DNA from: JADLGL01 sp050184415
GTDB taxonomy: Bacteria > Pseudomonadota > Alphaproteobacteria > Rhizobiales > Kaistiaceae
Assembly (NCBI GenBank): GCA_050184415.1
Contig: JBFXAJ010000007.1
Span: 70,966 to 134,965, forward strand
Direction: 5' to 3'
DNA: 64,000 bases
In this document: in pieces, positions 9,281 to 17,631 of the stretch
How positions within the stretch are numbered: position 1 is the first letter of the stretch
How the letters are laid out: every line of letters starts with the position of its first letter
Notes under the pieces: model-generated
Told to the model about the DNA's origin: nothing
Seen by the model: only the letters and a program-made list of their open reading frames with translations
The model's database searches: none
Program-made: the position numbers and the translations under genes

Positions 9281-9345
9281 TCGAGTCGGATGTTTCCGAC
9301 TTCGACCACCCAGAGAGTCGAAGCCGGACATTTCCGACCTCCACC
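9280..9345 (+). repeat. Two copies of a 3'-end palindromic repeat
   Basis: Immediately after the stop codon at 9280 is GTCGA-GTCGGA-TGTT-TCCGACTTCGAC (9280-9306), a hairpin with a 6-bp core stem and a bulged outer stem. A second, weaker direct copy (core CGGACATTTCCG) lies at 9317-9345. The same element occurs after gcrA (35153-35180) and after the short gene ending at 43129. Between convergent genes it may act as a terminator or mRNA-end hairpin, although no U-tract follows. Confidence 0.7.
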
Positions 9346-9362
9346 ATCTGGTTCGGCGTGAC

Positions 9363-10628
9363 CTACCGCGCCGTCCCGCCGCGGCGCCGCACGACGACGT
9401 CCACGGTGATCGCGGCGAGGAGCACCACCGCCGTCGCCATGAGCTGGATCGCGGCGCTGTAGCCGAGAAGGGCCATGCCGTTGACGATAGCCGCGATGAC
9501 GATGCCGCCGAGGATGGCGTGGAGCGGGCTGCCGCGGCCGCCGAAGAGGCTGGTGCCGCCGATCACGGCGGTCGCGACGACATAAAGGACGATCGTTCCG
9601 CCCTCGAAGCTCGTCGAGATCGAGTTGAGGCGGGAGGCGTAGATGATGCCGCCGATGCCGGCGATGAAGGCCGCGATGGTAAACGCCGCCGTCCGCACGC
9701 CGGCGAGGCTGATGCCGGCGCGCCGCGCCGCCTCGGCATTGCCGCCGATGGCGTAGATCGATCGCCCGAAGCGGGTCCGTCCGAGCAGGAAGGTCGAAGC
9801 AAGGAGCACCGCGAAGACGATCGGGAAGACCCACGGCATGCCGCGCAGCGGAAAGGCCGGAATCCCGCGGTTGGAGTTGCAGAGGAGGACCAGCACGATT
9901 CCGGCGAGCGCCGCCACGGCGATCTTGAGATAGGTGATCGCTTCGGGCGCAACGGTGAGGCCGCGCCGCCGGCGCTGGCGGTCGCGGAAGATCGTGATGA
10001 GCGCGAAGATCGCGACCACCGCCGCAACCAGGACCCAGCCGGTCGCCGGATTGAGCGTACCGTTGGCGAGGTTGTTGATCGTCCGGTCCTGGATCGGAAT
10101 CGTCCCGCCTTCGCCGAGGAGCTGGATCATCACCCCCTGGAAGCCGAGGAGACCGGCCAGCGTCACGACGAAGGACGGCAGCCGCAACCGCGTGACGAGG
10201 ACGCCCTGGAAGAGGCCGAGCAGTGTCGCCACCGCAAGCGCGGCGAGGATCGCGGTCCACCAGTCCCAGCCGGTCAGGGGCTGGACCAGGAGGGTCATCA
10301 CGGTGGCGGCGATGCCGGCGACGAACCCGAGCGAGAGGTCGATCTCGCCGAGGATGAGGACATAGACCTGCCCCATCCCGATCAGCATGAACACCGAGCC
10401 CTGGACGAGGAGGTTGACGAGGTTGCCGGCCGAGAGGAACCGCGCGTTCTGGGTCTGGAAGAAGATGGCGATGAGGACGAGGCCGATCAGGACCGGGAGC
10501 ACGCCGCTCTGCCCGGCGCGGATCCGCGTCCAGACGACGCGGCCATGATCGGCGAGGGTCTTCGGCGGCGGCGGCATCAGCCGTTCGCCCGGGATCGGAT
10601 CGACCCTGGCCGGCGCTTCGTCGTTCAT
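9363..10628 (-). CDS. Sugar ABC transporter permease (XylH/RbsC type)
   Basis: A 421-residue integral membrane permease of the BPD_transp_2 family. It has a cytoplasmic N-terminus of about 45 residues and about ten hydrophobic segments. The typical C-terminal loop of ribose/xylose-type permeases is present ('FGRSIYAIGGNAEAARRAGI' followed by 'SRLNS' and 'GGTSLFGGRG'). A long hydrophilic insertion with a basic 'RDRQRRRRGL' patch in mid-protein is seen in XylH-like rather than RbsC-like members. Its ATG overlaps the stop of the ATPase gene by four bases (ATGA), indicating translational coupling. It is the last gene of a three-gene import operon. Confidence 0.93.
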   Translation of the reverse strand: MNDEAPARVDPIPGERLMPPPPKTLADHGRVVWTRIRAGQSGVLPVLIGLVLIAIFFQTQNARFLSAGNLVNLLVQGSVFMLIGMGQVYVLILGEIDLSLGFVAGIAATVMTLLVQPLTGWDWWTAILAALAVATLLGLFQGVLVTRLRLPSFVVTLAGLLGFQGVMIQLLGEGGTIPIQDRTINNLANGTLNPATGWVLVAAVVAIFALITIFRDRQRRRRGLTVAPEAITYLKIAVAALAGIVLVLLCNSNRGIPAFPLRGMPWVFPIVFAVLLASTFLLGRTRFGRSIYAIGGNAEAARRAGISLAGVRTAAFTIAAFIAGIGGIIYASRLNSISTSFEGGTIVLYVVATAVIGGTSLFGGRGSPLHAILGGIVIAAIVNGMALLGYSAAIQLMATAVVLLAAITVDVVVRRRGGTAR

Positions 10629-11407
10629 GGTGCGGGCGCCGGCATGGCGTAGCGGTCGGAGCGGCCGGTGGTCATCAGCTCCACGACGAGCTGGGCGTCG
10701 AAGTCGGCGGTCGGCGCGGCCGCCACGATCCGTCCGAGGCGGAGCACGGCGATCCGGTCGGCCACGGCGAAGACGTCGACCAGATTGTGCGAGATCATGA
10801 TGACGGCAAGGCCATTGTCGGCCAGCCGCCGGACGAGGGCGAGCACCTGCCGGGTCTGCGCGACGCCGAGTGCCGCCGTAGGCTCGTCGAGGATGACGAG
10901 CCGCGAGTTCCACATCACGGCCTTGGCGACGGCGACGGACTGGCGCTGGCCGCCAGAGAGCGAGGCGACCGGCATCCTCACCGAGCGGACCGTGGTGACG
11001 TTGAGGCTTTCTAGCGTCGTCGCGGCGGCGGCTTCCATGGCGTCCTCGTCGAGAACGACGCCGAAGCGGAGGCGCTCGCGGCCGAGGAACATGTTCTCGA
11101 CGACATCGAGATTGTCGCAGAGCGCGAGGTCCTGGTAGACGATCTCGATCCCGAGCTCGGCCGCGTCGCGCGGGTTCCTGATGCGCACCGGCCGCCCCGC
11201 CCAGCGGATCTCGCCGCCGTCGGGCTCGTGGATGCCGCCGATGCATTTGGTGAGCACGGTCTTGCCGGCGCCATTGTCGCCGACAAGGGCTGTCACAGTG
11301 CCGGCGGGAACGTCGAGATCGACCCCGACGAGGGCCCGCACGGCGCCGAAGTGCTTTTCGACGCCGCGCAGGCTGAGGAGCGCGGCGGCGGGCGTCGATT
11401 CATCCAT
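10625..11407 (-). CDS. Sugar ABC transporter ATP-binding protein
   Basis: A 260-residue ABC ATPase with Walker A (GDNGAGKT), Q-loop region 'EIVYQDLAL', signature LSGGQRQ, Walker B with 'LVILDEPTAALG' and the H-loop 'MISHNL'. It carries a single ATPase cassette, as in XylG/FrcA-like partners that act as dimers, unlike the double-cassette RbsA/XylG of enterics. The ATG at 11407 is chosen because AAAGGTGG lies at a suitable distance upstream; a GTG at 11419 lies within that region. It sits 20 bases downstream of the binding-protein gene. Confidence 0.93.
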   Translation of the reverse strand: MDESTPAAALLSLRGVEKHFGAVRALVGVDLDVPAGTVTALVGDNGAGKTVLTKCIGGIHEPDGGEIRWAGRPVRIRNPRDAAELGIEIVYQDLALCDNLDVVENMFLGRERLRFGVVLDEDAMEAAAATTLESLNVTTVRSVRMPVASLSGGQRQSVAVAKAVMWNSRLVILDEPTAALGVAQTRQVLALVRRLADNGLAVIMISHNLVDVFAVADRIAVLRLGRIVAAAPTADFDAQLVVELMTTGRSDRYAMPAPAP

Positions 11408-11427
11408 GCCCGCCGCCACCTTTCACG

Positions 11428-12579
11428 CTAGGGCGCAATGCCCGCGGCCGTGCAGGCCGCCGCGACGTCACCCGCGCAGAGCTGTGCGGCTGGCACGAAA
11501 TTGTCGGCCACCACCGTCTCGGCGAGATTGTCGGCATTGACCCAGATCGGCGTCAGGAGGACCGACGGCACCGGGGTGTCGCCGTCCATCGTCGTCCCGT
11601 TGACGAGATCCGCGGGCGGCTCCTGGCCGGCACGGAGGTAGAGGGCGAGGGCCACGGCCGCCTGGGCCTCGAGGTAGATCGCCTTGTAGACCGTGCCGCA
11701 CTGATAGCCGGTGAGCACGTTCTGGAGGCCTGTCAGCGTGGCGTCCTGGCCGGTGGTCGGGAACGTCGTCGGCGGGACGCCGAGGTTCTTGAGATAGGCG
11801 ATGACGGCGTTGGCGTTGTCGTCGTTCGGCGTCACCACCGCGTTGATCGCGTTGTTGGCGGTGAACTGCTGCTCGAAGGTGGTCCGCGCCTCGGCGGGAT
11901 CCCACGTGCCCGCCGGTTCGCCGGCATTGGTGTAGGTGCCGGCGTCGAACAGCGGCTGCAGGACTTCGAGGTAGCCCTGCGCAAAGAGCGTGGCGTTGTT
12001 GTCGGTGGCGGCGCCGCGCATCACGAGGATGTTGGGATTCTGAACGCCCCAGTCCTGGATGCACTGGTTGATGCCTTCGCCGATCAGGCGGCCGACGGCG
12101 ACGTTGTCGAAGCTGACATAGTAGGCCCGGCTGCCGCCCAGCGTCAGGCGGTCATAGTCGATGACCGGGACGTTGAACTGGGCGGCGTAGTTCTGGATCG
12201 CGACGCCGACGCCGGAGGAGATCGGGTCGACGATGAGGACGGTCGCGCCGTCGGCGATGGCCGCCTGGGCCTGGGTGAGCTCGGTGGCCTCGTCGCCGCC
12301 GGCATTGGTGATGATGTAGTCGTCGGCGGTCAGCCCGGCCGCCTCGAAGGCGCGGCGGATATAGGGCTCGTCGAAGGCGACGTAGCGGGCCGAGGTGGTC
12401 GTCTCCGGGAGGAGGACGGCGATCTTGCCGGTCCCCTGCGCGGCGAGGTCGCGAAGCGCCTCCATGGCTGCGAAGTCGGCGGTGAAATTCTGGGCCGATG
12501 CGCCGGCCGACAACCCGGCTGCGACGGCGAAGACGACGGCGCCGAGGCGCCGCTTCGGCGAATTCAGGAATGCGGACAT
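11428..12579 (-). CDS. Sugar ABC transporter substrate-binding protein (XylF-like)
   Basis: A 383-residue periplasmic binding protein of the ribose/xylose class (PBP type I). A Sec signal peptide covers residues 1-30 ('FAVAAGLSAGASA' before the mature start). The mature part has 'GKIAVLLPETTTSARY', 'TVLIVDPISSG', 'VPVIDYDRLTL', 'YYVSFDNVAVG' and 'AVVTPNDDNANAVIAYL', all typical of XylF-like sugar binders. Two Cys at the C-terminus ('QLCAGDVAAACTAAG') could form a disulphide. A strong ribosome site (AAGGGAGGG) precedes the start at 12579. It is the first gene of the importer operon. The actual sugar is not determined by the sequence. Confidence 0.93.
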   Translation of the reverse strand: MSAFLNSPKRRLGAVVFAVAAGLSAGASAQNFTADFAAMEALRDLAAQGTGKIAVLLPETTTSARYVAFDEPYIRRAFEAAGLTADDYIITNAGGDEATELTQAQAAIADGATVLIVDPISSGVGVAIQNYAAQFNVPVIDYDRLTLGGSRAYYVSFDNVAVGRLIGEGINQCIQDWGVQNPNILVMRGAATDNNATLFAQGYLEVLQPLFDAGTYTNAGEPAGTWDPAEARTTFEQQFTANNAINAVVTPNDDNANAVIAYLKNLGVPPTTFPTTGQDATLTGLQNVLTGYQCGTVYKAIYLEAQAAVALALYLRAGQEPPADLVNGTTMDGDTPVPSVLLTPIWVNADNLAETVVADNFVPAAQLCAGDVAAACTAAGIAP

Positions 12580-12784
12580 ACACCCTCCCTTGGGGTCGAG
12601 CCCCACCATCGTCTGATTCTGGATGGGATTGCTGGTTGCTGCGGTTCCACGACCGCCACGGACCTGCAGGTCGCGGACAGCGTCCCCTCCGCAGCGTGGC
12701 TTGCCGGCAATTCTCCCCCTGCGACGATTTGTCGTCAATGGGGCATCGGCGGGCTTATCTCCTGGAGCTCCTCCGGCTCCCGGC

Positions 12785-15700
12785 TCAGGGAGCGGCGGGT
12801 GCGAGGAGGGTTTGGAAGAAACCGACCCAGTCGACCTGGCCCGGAGCGAGCCGGCCCGCCGCTTCAAGGTCAGCGAGGATGGCCATGCCTTCCTCCGCCG
12901 CTGCGACCCGTTCGTCACCCTCGCTGACGGCCGCGATCTTGTAGAGGCTGATGATGAGATCCGTCTGGCGCGTCGCGTTCTCGGGCTCGGCGGCCGCGAG
13001 AGTACGCGCAATCGCCAAGCCCTCCTCATAGGGAGCGCGAGCGCCCGCGAGGTCGCCGGCGGCGACATAGGCATCGCCGAGCCGGTCGAGCGCGACCGAG
13101 ATGTCGCGCTGCCGGGAGAGGTTCGTGGGATCGACGGCCGCAAGGTCCCGCGAGATCGTCAGCGTCGCCTCGAAGGCCTCGATTGCGGCTGCGAAGTCGC
13201 CGCGGGCGAGGTTGACGTCGCCGATGCCGCCGAGCGCGATCGTGGCGTCGCGCTGCAGCTCGATGTTGGCGGGGTCGAGCCGCGCGAGCCGCTGGTTGAT
13301 CTCGAGCGCCTCCTCGTAACGCGAAAGGGCGGTGTCGTTCTCGCCGATCGCGCGCGTCAGGTCACCGAGATTGGTTAGGTGAACCGCCACGTCCCGGAGC
13401 CAGAGGGTGTTGGTCGGGTCGCGGTCGGCGAGCTCTCGCGCGATGGCGAGGCCCTCGTCATAGGCGACCCGCGCGCCCGCGGCGTCGTCCATTGCGAGCC
13501 GGACGTCGCCGAGCTTGTTGAGGGCCACCGAGAGGGTGCGGCGGCTGTCGTCGTCATCGGGCCTCGCCGCGAGCAGGCCACGTCCGGTCGCGACACTCAG
13601 CTCGAAGACGGCGGCGGCGGCCGCGAGATCGCCGCGCTGGAGATAGACGCTGCCGACGAGGTCGAGGACGGAGAGGACGTCGGCCTGGAGGCTGGCATCT
13701 TCGGGGCTGGCCGCTGCGAGGTCCTGAAGGATCGCGAGCGCCTCGTCCCCGGGAGCCGCAGAGGCCGCGATCTCGCCCACGGTGTACATCAGCGACCCCT
13801 GCCGGTGGAGCGCGATTGCAAGGTTGCGGCGCCGGTTGGCATCGGCGGGATCGGCGGCGACAAGCTCGCGGGCCAGGGCCACGCTTTCGGCGGCGGCGGC
13901 GAGCGCCGCAGCGGTGTCGCCTTGGGCGAAATAAGCGGCCGCGAACTCCGACATCATCGCTGCGCGCATATAGACGAGGTCGGGGTCGTTCGGGCTCGCC
14001 GAGGTCAGCCGGTCCATGGCGACGCGGACGCGATCGAGGATCGCTGCGACGCTCTCGACCTGGATGCCCGCGATGCCGCGGAGCCCCTGCACGACGTCGA
14101 AGGTCAGCGTGCCGACGGCGTCCTTCGCCGCCGCGAAATTCGCCTCGGCCCGGTCGCGCTCTGCGACCATTTCGGCCTGCCGGTTCACCGCGACGATGGT
14201 CTGCCAGACCGCGACCGCGGCGATCACCGCGAAGACGGCGGCCGCGATCGCGAGGATGCGCTGCCGCGTGCGGGCACGCCGGCCCGAGAGTGCAATAAAA
14301 CCGCGGGTTTCGGGGGAAAGCTCGTCGGCGTAGCCGCGCAGGATCGTCTCGGCCTCGGCGAGCGGTATCCCCGGCGCCAAGAGGAGATCGGGTTTCCGGC
14401 CGCTGGCCTGCCAGCGCTGGCGCTGGTCCTCGACCTCGCCGCGGATCCGGTAGAAGCCGACATTGGCGGCGACGATGTCCTTCGCCCGCGTCCAGTTCTC
14501 GAGGACGCGCTGATGGGCGAGCTTGACGACGGTGGTGCCGCCTTCGCGGAAGGACAGGAGGATGCGGGCGTCGACGAGGGCGTCGACGAGCCTCTCCGCG
14601 GTCGGGTCATGGGCCGCCTCGGACAGGGGCACGGCCCGGATCGACAGGCCGCCTTCGTCACGGCCGGGCTCCGCGAGCTGGCGGAGCAGCCGCGGCAGCC
14701 GCTCAAGTTCGGCGCTGCCCAGGGACTCAATGGACCGTTCGGCCTGGCGGTCGACCGCCCCGGCGAGGCCGCCAAGGGCGTTGTAGGCGTCGAAGGTGAG
14801 GAGCATCCGGCCGTCGACGGTCTTCCGCCACTCGAAGAGCTGGTCGAGCGTGAACTGCAGCAATGGCAGCATGTCGGGCCGGTCCGCGTCCAAGAGGAGG
14901 CGCTCGTCCAGCCCCTGGCCGGACCCGGGCTCGATGTCGAAGAAGAGATCGGCGGCAGCCGCAGGTTTGCGGACGATCTCTGCGAGCTCGGCGGGTCCGG
15001 GCGGGCTGAGGTCGTAGGTCGCGCCGCGGGTCTTGAGGTCGAGGAGCCACCCGTCCTTGAGGAAGCGGTCATAGAGGTCGGCGCGCAGCGTCGCGACCAC
15101 CCACACCCGTCCGGTCGCGACGAGCGACGAGAGGAGCCGCGTGAAGCGGTGGCGCGCGTCGTCCAAGACGTTGGGTCCGAACAGGGCGTCGAGTTGATCG
15201 GCGACGAGAAGAAGATCGGCGCGGAGCGGGCGGTCATGGCCGCTCGCAACGCCTTCGGCCCGCGCGGCCTTGTCGAGCGCGGCAACGATCGGGGCGATGG
15301 CGGCCTCATCGGCGTGACCGAGGAGCGCCGCGAGGCGTTCGGGCGTGCCGTGGTCGCCGTCGCGGAGCTCGGGCAGGGCGAAGGGCCGGCCCTTGTCATC
15401 CTCCTCGACGGCATCCGGGCCGTCGAACAGCCGTGCCGCGAGGGCCGCGATCGGGTCCTCGGAGCCTTCGCCGGGGCGAAGCAGCACCGTTCGCCAGATG
15501 TCGACCGAGGCCACAACGCCCGGGGTGGTCAGCCTCGGCACGAGACCGGCCTTCACCAGCGAGGACTTGCCCGATCCGCTGGCGCCGACGACGAGGAGGA
15601 ACGGCGCCCCGCGCTGCGCCGCGTCCTTGAGGGCATCGACCGACCGCGCGATGTCGCGGCTCCGGCCGAAGAAGACCGTCGCATGCCGCGCACCGAATGC

Positions 15701-16390
15701 CGCCAAGCCCCGGAACGGCGAGCCCTTGGTCTCGATCGGCCAAACCACCGGCCGGCCCTTCAGGATCTTGTCCTCGAGCCATTTCCGGAGGAGCCCGTCG
15801 ACCTGCGCCTCGAACTCGTCAGTGGTGTGGAACTCGTGGTAGCTCGCCTTGAACTGGCCCTTCGGGGTCAGGAACCAGCGCGCGAAGAACCCCTTCAGCC
15901 GCTGCCATTGCTCGCTGACCTGGGCGTTGTTCTCGACGTCGTCGAGCTTGACCGTCGGCGGATCGGGGAAGCGGAAGACGTAGAGGTCGGGCGTGCCGCG
16001 CCGGCCGCCGGACTCCATCGCGGTCAGGATCTCGTACGCCGTGCCGCTGGGATAAGGCTCGCCGTCCGCCATCTTGGGGAATTCGTCGGGAAGGTCGGTG
16101 CCGAGGCGGTGGCGGAGGATGCCGATGACGACGTCGCAGTCGGCGGCTTCCGGAATCTGGGCCTGGAAGGTGGCGTGAGCCTTGTAGAACTCGCGTTCCC
16201 AGCGGACCGTTTCGAGGCGCGCGACGCCGGCGAACTCGCCGTTCAGCCGCTCCACGACCCGATCGACGCGCATCCGCTCGAAATGCGCGTCATAGGGCGA
16301 CGAGATGAAGATGCGGACCTGGCGTTCGCCCGTCCCCGGCGCGCCTCCGCCTGCGGGCCCGCCCGATGAAGAAACCAGTTCTGCCGCCAT
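12785..16390 (-). CDS. STAND ATPase (nSTAND1-like) with DUF4062-like N-terminus, TM segment and TPR array
   Basis: A 1201-residue multidomain protein. Residues about 24-200 start with 'VRIFISSPYDAHFERMR' and resemble the DUF4062/TIR-like sensor-effector fold found at the N-terminus of bacterial STAND proteins. Residues about 220-640 form a STAND NTPase: 'SPFRGLAAFGARHATVFFGR' entry, Walker A (GASGSGKSSLVKAGL, about 266-280), Walker B-like 'DLLLVADQLDALF' (about 390), and winged-helix-like sequence after it. A transmembrane helix lies at about 705-728 ('ILAIAAAVFAVIAAVAVWQ'). About eight TPR units fill residues 745-1190 with recurring 'RDxxVxLxxLGD' and 'AxxxYEEGLAIAR'. Such proteins work as ligand-activated switches; several related STANDs (Avs) are phage sensors. 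Neighbouring genes do not define its role. It is divergent from fcl. Confidence 0.82.
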   Translation of the reverse strand: MAAELVSSSGGPAGGGAPGTGERQVRIFISSPYDAHFERMRVDRVVERLNGEFAGVARLETVRWEREFYKAHATFQAQIPEAADCDVVIGILRHRLGTDLPDEFPKMADGEPYPSGTAYEILTAMESGGRRGTPDLYVFRFPDPPTVKLDDVENNAQVSEQWQRLKGFFARWFLTPKGQFKASYHEFHTTDEFEAQVDGLLRKWLEDKILKGRPVVWPIETKGSPFRGLAAFGARHATVFFGRSRDIARSVDALKDAAQRGAPFLLVVGASGSGKSSLVKAGLVPRLTTPGVVASVDIWRTVLLRPGEGSEDPIAALAARLFDGPDAVEEDDKGRPFALPELRDGDHGTPERLAALLGHADEAAIAPIVAALDKAARAEGVASGHDRPLRADLLLVADQLDALFGPNVLDDARHRFTRLLSSLVATGRVWVVATLRADLYDRFLKDGWLLDLKTRGATYDLSPPGPAELAEIVRKPAAAADLFFDIEPGSGQGLDERLLLDADRPDMLPLLQFTLDQLFEWRKTVDGRMLLTFDAYNALGGLAGAVDRQAERSIESLGSAELERLPRLLRQLAEPGRDEGGLSIRAVPLSEAAHDPTAERLVDALVDARILLSFREGGTTVVKLAHQRVLENWTRAKDIVAANVGFYRIRGEVEDQRQRWQASGRKPDLLLAPGIPLAEAETILRGYADELSPETRGFIALSGRRARTRQRILAIAAAVFAVIAAVAVWQTIVAVNRQAEMVAERDRAEANFAAAKDAVGTLTFDVVQGLRGIAGIQVESVAAILDRVRVAMDRLTSASPNDPDLVYMRAAMMSEFAAAYFAQGDTAAALAAAAESVALARELVAADPADANRRRNLAIALHRQGSLMYTVGEIAASAAPGDEALAILQDLAAASPEDASLQADVLSVLDLVGSVYLQRGDLAAAAAVFELSVATGRGLLAARPDDDDSRRTLSVALNKLGDVRLAMDDAAGARVAYDEGLAIARELADRDPTNTLWLRDVAVHLTNLGDLTRAIGENDTALSRYEEALEINQRLARLDPANIELQRDATIALGGIGDVNLARGDFAAAIEAFEATLTISRDLAAVDPTNLSRQRDISVALDRLGDAYVAAGDLAGARAPYEEGLAIARTLAAAEPENATRQTDLIISLYKIAAVSEGDERVAAAEEGMAILADLEAAGRLAPGQVDWVGFFQTLLAPAAP

Positions 16391-16526
16391 TTCGCCATTC
16401 TAGCGGCTGCCCGGTAGCGATGCGAGGGAGACAAGGCCGCCGTCCCTGCGGCGATTGACACGGTTCGGGCCGGCTCCTCCAATCGGGGCGGGAGACTCCG
16501 GCGTGCTTCGCAATGAGGATAGGCGG

Positions 16527-17486
16527 ATGTTCAACCTCAGTGGCCGCAGGGTCTTCGTGGCCGGGCACAAGGGGATGGTCGGCAGCGCGGTGGTCCGGCG
16601 CCTTTCGACCGAGGATTGCGACATCCTCGTCGCGGACCGCTCGGTGCTCGACCTTCGGAGCCAGCAAAGCGTCGACCGCTGGATGGACGCGAACCGGCCG
16701 GATGTGATGGTGATCGCGGCGGCGACCGTCGGCGGGATCCTGGCCAATGACAGCCGCCCGGCCGATTTCATCTACGACAACCTCGTGATCGAGACGAACC
16801 TGATCCACGCCGCCCATCGGACCGAGGTGGCGAAGCTGGTGTTCCTCGGCTCGTCCTGCATCTATCCGCGCGACGCCGACCAGCCGATGCGGGAGGAGGC
16901 GCTCCTCACCGGCCCGCTCGAGCCGACCAACCAGTGGTACGCGATCGCCAAGATCGCCGGCATCAAGATGTGCCAGGCCTACCGGAAGCAGCACGGCCGC
17001 GACTTCATCTCGGCCATGCCGACCAATCTCTACGGCCCCAACGACAATTTCGACCTGACCTCCTCCCACGTCCTCCCCGCGCTGATGCGGCGCACGCACA
17101 TGGCCAAGGTCGAGGGACGCGGCAGCCTCGAGATCTGGGGAACGGGGACGCCGCGGCGCGAGTTCCTCCATGTCGATGACTGCGCGGACGCGATCGTCTT
17201 TCTCCTCAAGGCCTATTCTGGCGACCAGCATGTCAACGTCGGCACCGGGACGGACATCGCGATTCGTGACCTTGCGCGGCTGATCGCCGACGTTGTGGGC
17301 TTCGAGGGCGATTTCCTCTTCGACACCACCAAGCCCGACGGGACGCCGCGCAAGCTGATGGACGGGACCAGGCTCCGCGCCCTGGGCTGGCAGCCGAGGA
17401 TCGGGCTGTCCGAAGGCGTGCGCGCCACCTACGCGTGGTTCCTCGCCAACGAGGCCGGGCTTCGCGGCACGCGATCGGCTGCTTAG
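16527..17486 (+). CDS. fcl: GDP-L-fucose synthase-like NAD-dependent epimerase/reductase
   Basis: A 319-residue extended SDR protein. The N-terminal GxxGxxG motif is 'VAGHKGMVGSAVV'. The catalytic Ser is in 'GSSCIYP' (about residue 110), and Tyr138/Lys142 are in 'YAIAK'. The segments 'AATVGGI' and 'TNLYGPNDNFD' are characteristic of GDP-4-keto-6-deoxymannose 3,5-epimerase-4-reductase, which makes GDP-L-fucose. GDP-mannose dehydratase, the usual partner, is not in the window. The ATG at 16527 is chosen over an upstream in-frame start at 16455 because homology starts at 'MFNLSGRRVFVAG'. It is followed by ugd, 146 bases downstream on the same strand, suggesting a polysaccharide precursor locus. 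Confidence 0.92.
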   Translation: MFNLSGRRVFVAGHKGMVGSAVVRRLSTEDCDILVADRSVLDLRSQQSVDRWMDANRPDVMVIAAATVGGILANDSRPADFIYDNLVIETNLIHAAHRTEVAKLVFLGSSCIYPRDADQPMREEALLTGPLEPTNQWYAIAKIAGIKMCQAYRKQHGRDFISAMPTNLYGPNDNFDLTSSHVLPALMRRTHMAKVEGRGSLEIWGTGTPRREFLHVDDCADAIVFLLKAYSGDQHVNVGTGTDIAIRDLARLIADVVGFEGDFLFDTTKPDGTPRKLMDGTRLRALGWQPRIGLSEGVRATYAWFLANEAGLRGTRSAA

Positions 17487-17631
17487 CCGGAAAGACAGTC
17501 AGGAGCGCGGCACGGCCGCGCACCTGTCAGCACTGTCGGGTCGACCGTTTCGGCGGGACGTGTAGCATCCTCCAGGATCGGTGTCTGGGCCGGGGCCGAT
17601 CGAAGGGCTTCCATACGGAGCGGCATCCCGC

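Noticed and set aside
9186..10652. Plus-strand frame opposite the sugar permease
   Set aside because: Charged, low-complexity translation; the minus strand encodes a typical ten-helix permease.
13379..16369. Long plus-strand frame opposite the STAND gene
   Set aside because: Shadow of the STAND coding sequence; no hydrophobic core or known motif, while the minus frame has clear Walker and TPR motifs.
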